This document shows positions 5,784-9,336 of a stretch of DNA of 9,336 nucleotides, in pieces. This stretch comes from Alphaproteobacteria bacterium. Lineage in GTDB: Bacteria; Pseudomonadota; Alphaproteobacteria; Sphingomonadales; Rhodothalassiaceae. Numbering within the stretch: the stretch's first letter is position 1; every line of letters starts with the position of its first letter. The notes under the pieces are model-generated. The model made no database searches. It was not told the DNA's origin and was given only the letters and a program-made list of their open reading frames with translations. The position numbers and the translations under genes were made by a program. The stretch covers positions 1 to 9,336 of the forward strand of contig RFIU01000137.1 in the NCBI GenBank assembly GCA_003695555.1, written 5' to 3'.

Positions 5784-8468
5784 TCAATCCTTCATGGCCT
5801 TGCCTTTACGGCGACCGACCAGCCAGCGCCGGCGGATCTCCAGCATGGCCGGCAGAACCAGGAGGGTGGAAACAAGGGTGAGAGAGAGCGCCAGCAGCAG
5901 GAGCTTGCCCATGCTGGCGGTCCCTCGGTGATGCGAAAGGACGAGCGTGCCGAAGGAAGCCATCGTCGTCAGTGCGCTGAACAGGATGGCGCGCGGCGTG
6001 CTCGTTCGAAAGACCGATTCGGCGTGATCGAGATCGCGAGACTGGGCGACCAGATGTATCGCCGCATCGATGCCCATGCCGATCAGCAATGGCAGGACGA
6101 TGACATTGGCGAAATTGAAGGGAATGTCGAAGATCACCCCGGCAGCGACGGTCAACAGGCCGGCGAACAGCAGCGGAACCATCACCAGCACGACCGAGGC
6201 CAACTGCCGCAAGACAAGTGCCACCAGCAGGACCGCCAGAAGGAAGGCGGCCACTGTCGCCTGCATCATCGATTGGGCGACGACTTGTGCTGCGCGCAGC
6301 ACCGCATAGGCGCTGCCCGTCAGCCGCGGTTCGATCGCGCGGACCGCATCGACGAAGCGGCGGCGGTTTTCGGCGTCGCGCAGGTCGCGGGAAGGCAGCA
6401 CCTCGGCACGCGCCTCGCCGCTCGGTGCAAGATAACGGTCGCGGATGCGCGTCGGCAGGCGTTCGAGAGTCAGCGGCAGGGGCTGCAATTGGCGCTTGAG
6501 ACGGGCGACGACATCGGGAAAGAAACGGAAGACGGCATCGCGCAAGCCTTCGAAGAGCCGCTGCCGTCCTGCCTCGTCGCTGCCTTTCTCCTTTTCCAGG
6601 GCGAGAAAGGCATCGATGCTAGCCGCCAGTCGAGCCGCGGCCTGATGGCGCGGCTCATTGCCCTGCCCGGCCATCGATCGTGCCGATTTCGCCAGCTTCT
6701 CCATCGCTGATGTCGTTGCCTGGCGATCGACGGGGCTTGCCGCCGCGGCGCGAAGCGCATCCGGTGAGGCTTCGCCGACGAACCAGAGGTCGCCGGCAAG
6801 AAAATCGATCTCGTCCATCCGCTCGTCCTGATCGATGGGCAGGAAGCGCGAAATGGTCGTAACATCACGCACTTCGGGAAGGGCGCGTGCACGCTCGGCG
6901 AAACGATCCGCCTGCGCCCGGTCAGGGGCGATATAATGCAGGCGGTAAGGATTATCCCGCGGGCGATCGAAGAGCAGCGCAAAGGCCTTGACCGACGGGG
7001 CATCTGGATCGCGCAGATGCATCGGATCAGCATCAAAGCGCACCTGCGGCACCGCAGACAGGGCCGCCAGCCCCAGTAGCAGACTGAGCGCGAGAGTGAC
7101 GGGACTCGCCTTCTCCAGCGCCAGTACAAGGCGCATGCCGCCGTGCCAATGCGGTGCCGGGCGACGGACTGCGGGCAGAAGACGGATGATCGCCGGAATC
7201 ACGGTGAGCGTGACCATGAAGGCGATGATGATGCCGGTACCAGAGATCACCCCGAGCTGTGCCATGCCGATGAATCGTGTCGGTGCGAAGGAATAGAAGG
7301 CGACCGCCGTCGTCACCGCGGCGAGCGTCAGGCCACGGGCGATGCCTCGTGCGGCATGGCGCATCGCCTCATGCCGCGAATGGTCGCGTCGCAGTTCTTC
7401 GCGATAGTGGAGCAGAAGGTGGATCGCGAAATCGATGCCGAGGCCGATCATCAGGACCGTAAAAGCAATCGAAATGAGATTGAGCGAACCGACCGCCAGA
7501 GCGGCAAACCCGGCCGTCAGCACAAGACTGACGGCAAGTGCTACGAGGGAAGCCATGCAACCCTGCCAGCTGCGCAGGGCAAGCGCCAGGAGGAAAGCCA
7601 CCAGCAATAGCGAGAGGCCGGCGGAAACCTCTATTCCCTGCGAGACCGAATGCAGTTCCTCGCTGCGCAGAACCGGTTCGCCAGTAAGATGGATGGCAAC
7701 CGCTTTTCGCAGATCAGCAGGCATCTCGGCGACTGACGCATGAATGGCCTGAACGGCCAGGCGGGCCGGCTGAAGGCTATGGAAGTCGAGACGCGGATGA
7801 AGCGTGATCAGCTGCTGGTGGATCGCTTCATCACGGCCGAACAGTCGTTGCCAGGAAAGCGGACGTGGCCTCCCATTGGTCACGGCGTCGATCGTATCGG
7901 CGACCTCGGAAAAGAGATCGGCGACGATATCGAGCGAGACGCCGTGCTCTTCCGCCAGCCCGGCTTTTGCAAGATCGTCGAAAAAGACCGAAAGACGGGG
8001 AGCTGCGATCAGATCTTCGAGCAGCGGCGCGCCACTCGAAAGCCTGCTCGTCAGGTCATAGAGCTTGTCGCGATCGACGAGCAGCAGTCCCTCTTGTTCG
8101 AGAAAGGGATCGACACCGGCTGCAAAGAGATCGTCGAAGACTTCCTTGTGGCGCTCCAGACGCCTCGCGAGCCAACGGGCTGCGGCATCCGTTTCGTCGG
8201 CTGTGCGCCCCCGGACGATAACGAGGATCTGATCGGTGACCAGCGGAAACAGACGTTTCAGGCGCGCACCTTCCACCCGATAAATCTCTTGCGGATCGAT
8301 CATGTCGGAACTTCGGGTATTGATCCCGAGATCGCGGGCGGCCAACCAGCCGGCGATCAGGGTGAACATCAGCACGATCAGCAGAGCCGGTGCCGGGTGT
8401 CGCATGACGCCTTCGACCCAGCGCGAGATCATCCACTCGATCCGCCGTTGCGATGCGCCGGACTTCAT
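5784..8468 (-). CDS. hpnN: HpnN-like RND/MMPL family transporter
   Basis: An 894-residue inner-membrane RND-superfamily transporter resembling HpnN, the protein needed to move hopanoids from the inner to the outer membrane. It has two halves: helix 1 (about 26-44), a periplasmic domain, helices 2-6 (about 281-432), helix 7 (about 456-473), a second periplasmic domain, then helices 8-12 (about 734-879). The paired motifs IGLGIDFAIH (341-350) and IGMGIDAAIH (796-805) place a buried aspartate (D346, D801) in helices 4 and 10, where RND proteins couple to protons. RPRPLSWQRLF, LDFHSLQP, LNLISIAF, FNFANVI and HRGTASMG match my memory of the HpnN family. The frame runs up to a TTG at 8606, but that adds 46 Arg-rich residues without a ribosome site; ATG 8468 has AAGGGA 9 nt upstream and suits the family's N-terminus. 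ATG 8432 is possible. No hopanoid synthesis gene is in view. Confidence 0.88.
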   Translation of the reverse strand: MKSGASQRRIEWMISRWVEGVMRHPAPALLIVLMFTLIAGWLAARDLGINTRSSDMIDPQEIYRVEGARLKRLFPLVTDQILVIVRGRTADETDAAARWLARRLERHKEVFDDLFAAGVDPFLEQEGLLLVDRDKLYDLTSRLSSGAPLLEDLIAAPRLSVFFDDLAKAGLAEEHGVSLDIVADLFSEVADTIDAVTNGRPRPLSWQRLFGRDEAIHQQLITLHPRLDFHSLQPARLAVQAIHASVAEMPADLRKAVAIHLTGEPVLRSEELHSVSQGIEVSAGLSLLLVAFLLALALRSWQGCMASLVALAVSLVLTAGFAALAVGSLNLISIAFTVLMIGLGIDFAIHLLLHYREELRRDHSRHEAMRHAARGIARGLTLAAVTTAVAFYSFAPTRFIGMAQLGVISGTGIIIAFMVTLTVIPAIIRLLPAVRRPAPHWHGGMRLVLALEKASPVTLALSLLLGLAALSAVPQVRFDADPMHLRDPDAPSVKAFALLFDRPRDNPYRLHYIAPDRAQADRFAERARALPEVRDVTTISRFLPIDQDERMDEIDFLAGDLWFVGEASPDALRAAAASPVDRQATTSAMEKLAKSARSMAGQGNEPRHQAAARLAASIDAFLALEKEKGSDEAGRQRLFEGLRDAVFRFFPDVVARLKRQLQPLPLTLERLPTRIRDRYLAPSGEARAEVLPSRDLRDAENRRRFVDAVRAIEPRLTGSAYAVLRAAQVVAQSMMQATVAAFLLAVLLVALVLRQLASVVLVMVPLLFAGLLTVAAGVIFDIPFNFANVIVLPLLIGMGIDAAIHLVAQSRDLDHAESVFRTSTPRAILFSALTTMASFGTLVLSHHRGTASMGKLLLLALSLTLVSTLLVLPAMLEIRRRWLVGRRKGKAMKD

Positions 8469-8514
8469 TCTCTTGGATCCCTTGCCATCCGTACTCGCCT
8501 GTGCGTCGAATCCC

Positions 8515-8528
8515 GCTCGTGCACGAGC
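8515..8528. promoter_or_regulatory. 14-bp perfect palindrome upstream of hpnN-like gene
   Basis: GCTCGTGCACGAGC reads the same on both strands and lies in the 124-bp gap (8469-8592) between the ATPase gene stop and the transporter start, 46 bp before the transporter ATG. A weaker imperfect palindrome, GACTTGAGTC, lies next to it at 8533-8542. With no loop and no T run it is not a terminator; a dimeric repressor or activator site is the natural guess. No clear -35/-10 pair was found in the gap. Confidence 0.45.
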
Positions 8529-8592
8529 CGGGGACTTGAGTCTTCGCGCTCTCGCATAGACGCCATGAACGGCAAAAGAAAGGCATCGGCAG

Positions 8593-9336
8593 TCACTTGT
8601 CCGCAAGATTTGCCGCTGTCACGATGCGCTCCGCCAGTTCTTGCGGGCTTTCCTCGCCCGGCAGCGCTGTCCAGCCCGGCGGCACACCCTGCCACTGGGC
8701 AAGTTGCCCTTCCAGTACCTTCAGATCGGCGTCCGAGGCCTCGCCTTGCCGGTCTGCCACCCGTTGACGCAATGTCTTCGGAGCAGCGTCGATCCAGAAA
8801 CGGAGCAGAGGAATATCCAGATGCCCGGCAAGGTCATCGAGACGATCGCGTGTGCCCGCATGGATCCAGGTTGCGTCCAGGATCGCCGGCCAGCCGGCAT
8901 GCGCCGCAAAACGGGCGCGTGACAGCAGGCGCCGGTAGGTTCGTGCATGGGCGGCCGGCGCATAGGCATCCGGGTTCTCCAGGCGCTCTTCCGGCAGTCT
9001 GCCGAAGAGTCGTTTGCGGATTCCATCGCTGCGCAACCACAGCGCGCCCGGTGCCGGGTACAGGATCGGCGCAAGGATCCTTGAGACGGTCGATTTGCCG
9101 GAGCCGGAAAGACCACCGATGGCCACCCACAGGCGGCGTTTCTTGATGGCGATGGCGGCCTCGGCCACCTCGCGGTAACGGGCGGCGCGCGCCCTGCTGC
9201 CGGCACCGGCAGATGCCATGCCCCGGATGGTCGCCCGCAGCGCCAGCAGCAGCGGCCAAAGTGTGAGCGCCGAATCCTCGCTCGTTGCCTCCAGATAACG
9301 ATTGAACAGATGGCTGGCGGCCCGTGGGTGATGATG
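8593..9336 (-). CDS. P-loop ATPase, C-terminal part of a bifunctional phosphotransferase-like/ATP-binding protein
   Basis: The C-terminal 247 residues of a longer protein that continues beyond the right edge: the frame is open to position 9336 with no stop. The P-loop is VAIGGLSGSGKSTVSRIL (Walker A GLSGSGKST), followed by the kinase-like segment LWLRSDGIRKRLFG, the strand AILDATWIHAGTRDRL and the lid-like RFWIDAAPKTLRQRVADR, all typical of the zeta-toxin/gluconate kinase-like ATP-binding module (COG0645 type). The residues ahead of it, ASHLFNRYLEAT and LLLALRATIR, match the join to an N-terminal aminoglycoside-phosphotransferase-like domain in the common bifunctional proteins of this type, so the M at 9219 is internal and not the start. 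Cellular role is unknown, and real aminoglycoside resistance should not be assumed. It is the first visible gene of the minus-strand cluster, 124 bp before the transporter. Confidence 0.85.
   Translation of the reverse strand, partial: HHHPRAASHLFNRYLEATSEDSALTLWPLLLALRATIRGMASAGAGSRARAARYREVAEAAIAIKKRRLWVAIGGLSGSGKSTVSRILAPILYPAPGALWLRSDGIRKRLFGRLPEERLENPDAYAPAAHARTYRRLLSRARFAAHAGWPAILDATWIHAGTRDRLDDLAGHLDIPLLRFWIDAAPKTLRQRVADRQGEASDADLKVLEGQLAQWQGVPPGWTALPGEESPQELAERIVTAANLADK

Noticed and set aside
5928..6710. 260-codon plus-strand open frame antisense to the transporter
   Set aside because: Highly charged Gln/His/Arg-rich translation without a domain; it mirrors the codon bias of the real gene.
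8469..8606. N-terminal extension of the transporter to a TTG at 8606
   Set aside because: It would overlap the ATPase stop by 14 nt, has no ribosome binding site, and adds 46 Arg-rich residues unlike the family's N-terminus.
7740..9146. 468-codon plus-strand open frame antisense to the transporter and ATPase genes
   Set aside because: It crosses two well-supported minus-strand genes and their intergenic gap, is low in recognisable structure, and is rich in Arg, Gly and Pro as shadow frames are.

Overview
This is a GC-rich chromosomal window, and the ribosomal protein S4 and nucleoside diphosphate kinase sequences look alphaproteobacterial. The genus cannot be told from sequence alone. The window holds eight genes or gene fragments packed on both strands. 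I found no rRNA, tRNA, CRISPR array, insertion sequence or phage gene.

Left edge (1-1167): two housekeeping genes diverge from a 296-bp intergenic region. On the minus strand is the 5' part of ndk, cut by the window edge, with a good promoter (TTGCGT-N17-TATAAG). On the plus strand is rpsD, with a TTGACG -35 box, a perfect 7-bp inverted repeat in its leader, and a strong intrinsic terminator (12-bp stem plus T run). Apart from the gap at 177-472 there is no non-coding stretch near 300 bp.

Plus-strand pair (1237-4253): the most distinctive part of the window. The first gene encodes an 809-residue protein with N-terminal TPR-like helices followed by two complete tandem copies of an aspartyl/asparaginyl beta-hydroxylase (2-oxoglutarate/Fe(II) dioxygenase) unit. 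Both copies keep the two iron-binding histidines and the 2-oxoglutarate-binding arginine. Its start codon has no Shine-Dalgarno sequence and lies where a sigma70-type promoter would begin transcription, so the mRNA may be leaderless. A GNAT acetyltransferase follows with an ATGA start/stop overlap, implying translational coupling and perhaps a protein- or lipid-modification module.

Minus-strand cluster (4235-9336), in order of transcription: (i) the C-terminal part of a bifunctional phosphotransferase-like/P-loop ATPase protein that runs off the right edge; (ii) an HpnN-type RND/MMPL transporter, the family that moves hopanoids towards the outer membrane; (iii) a small two-pore-helix-type potassium channel without a cytoplasmic RCK domain; (iv) a PLP-dependent threonine/serine dehydratase-type enzyme. 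Genes (iii) and (iv) are 15 nt apart and surely co-transcribed. A 14-bp perfect palindrome lies upstream of the transporter. The dehydratase and GNAT genes converge and overlap by 19 bp at their 3' ends, so no terminator separates them.

The cluster functions do not form a known pathway. A link between the beta-hydroxylase protein and the dehydratase (a family that includes hydroxyaspartate ammonia-lyases) is possible but is inference only.
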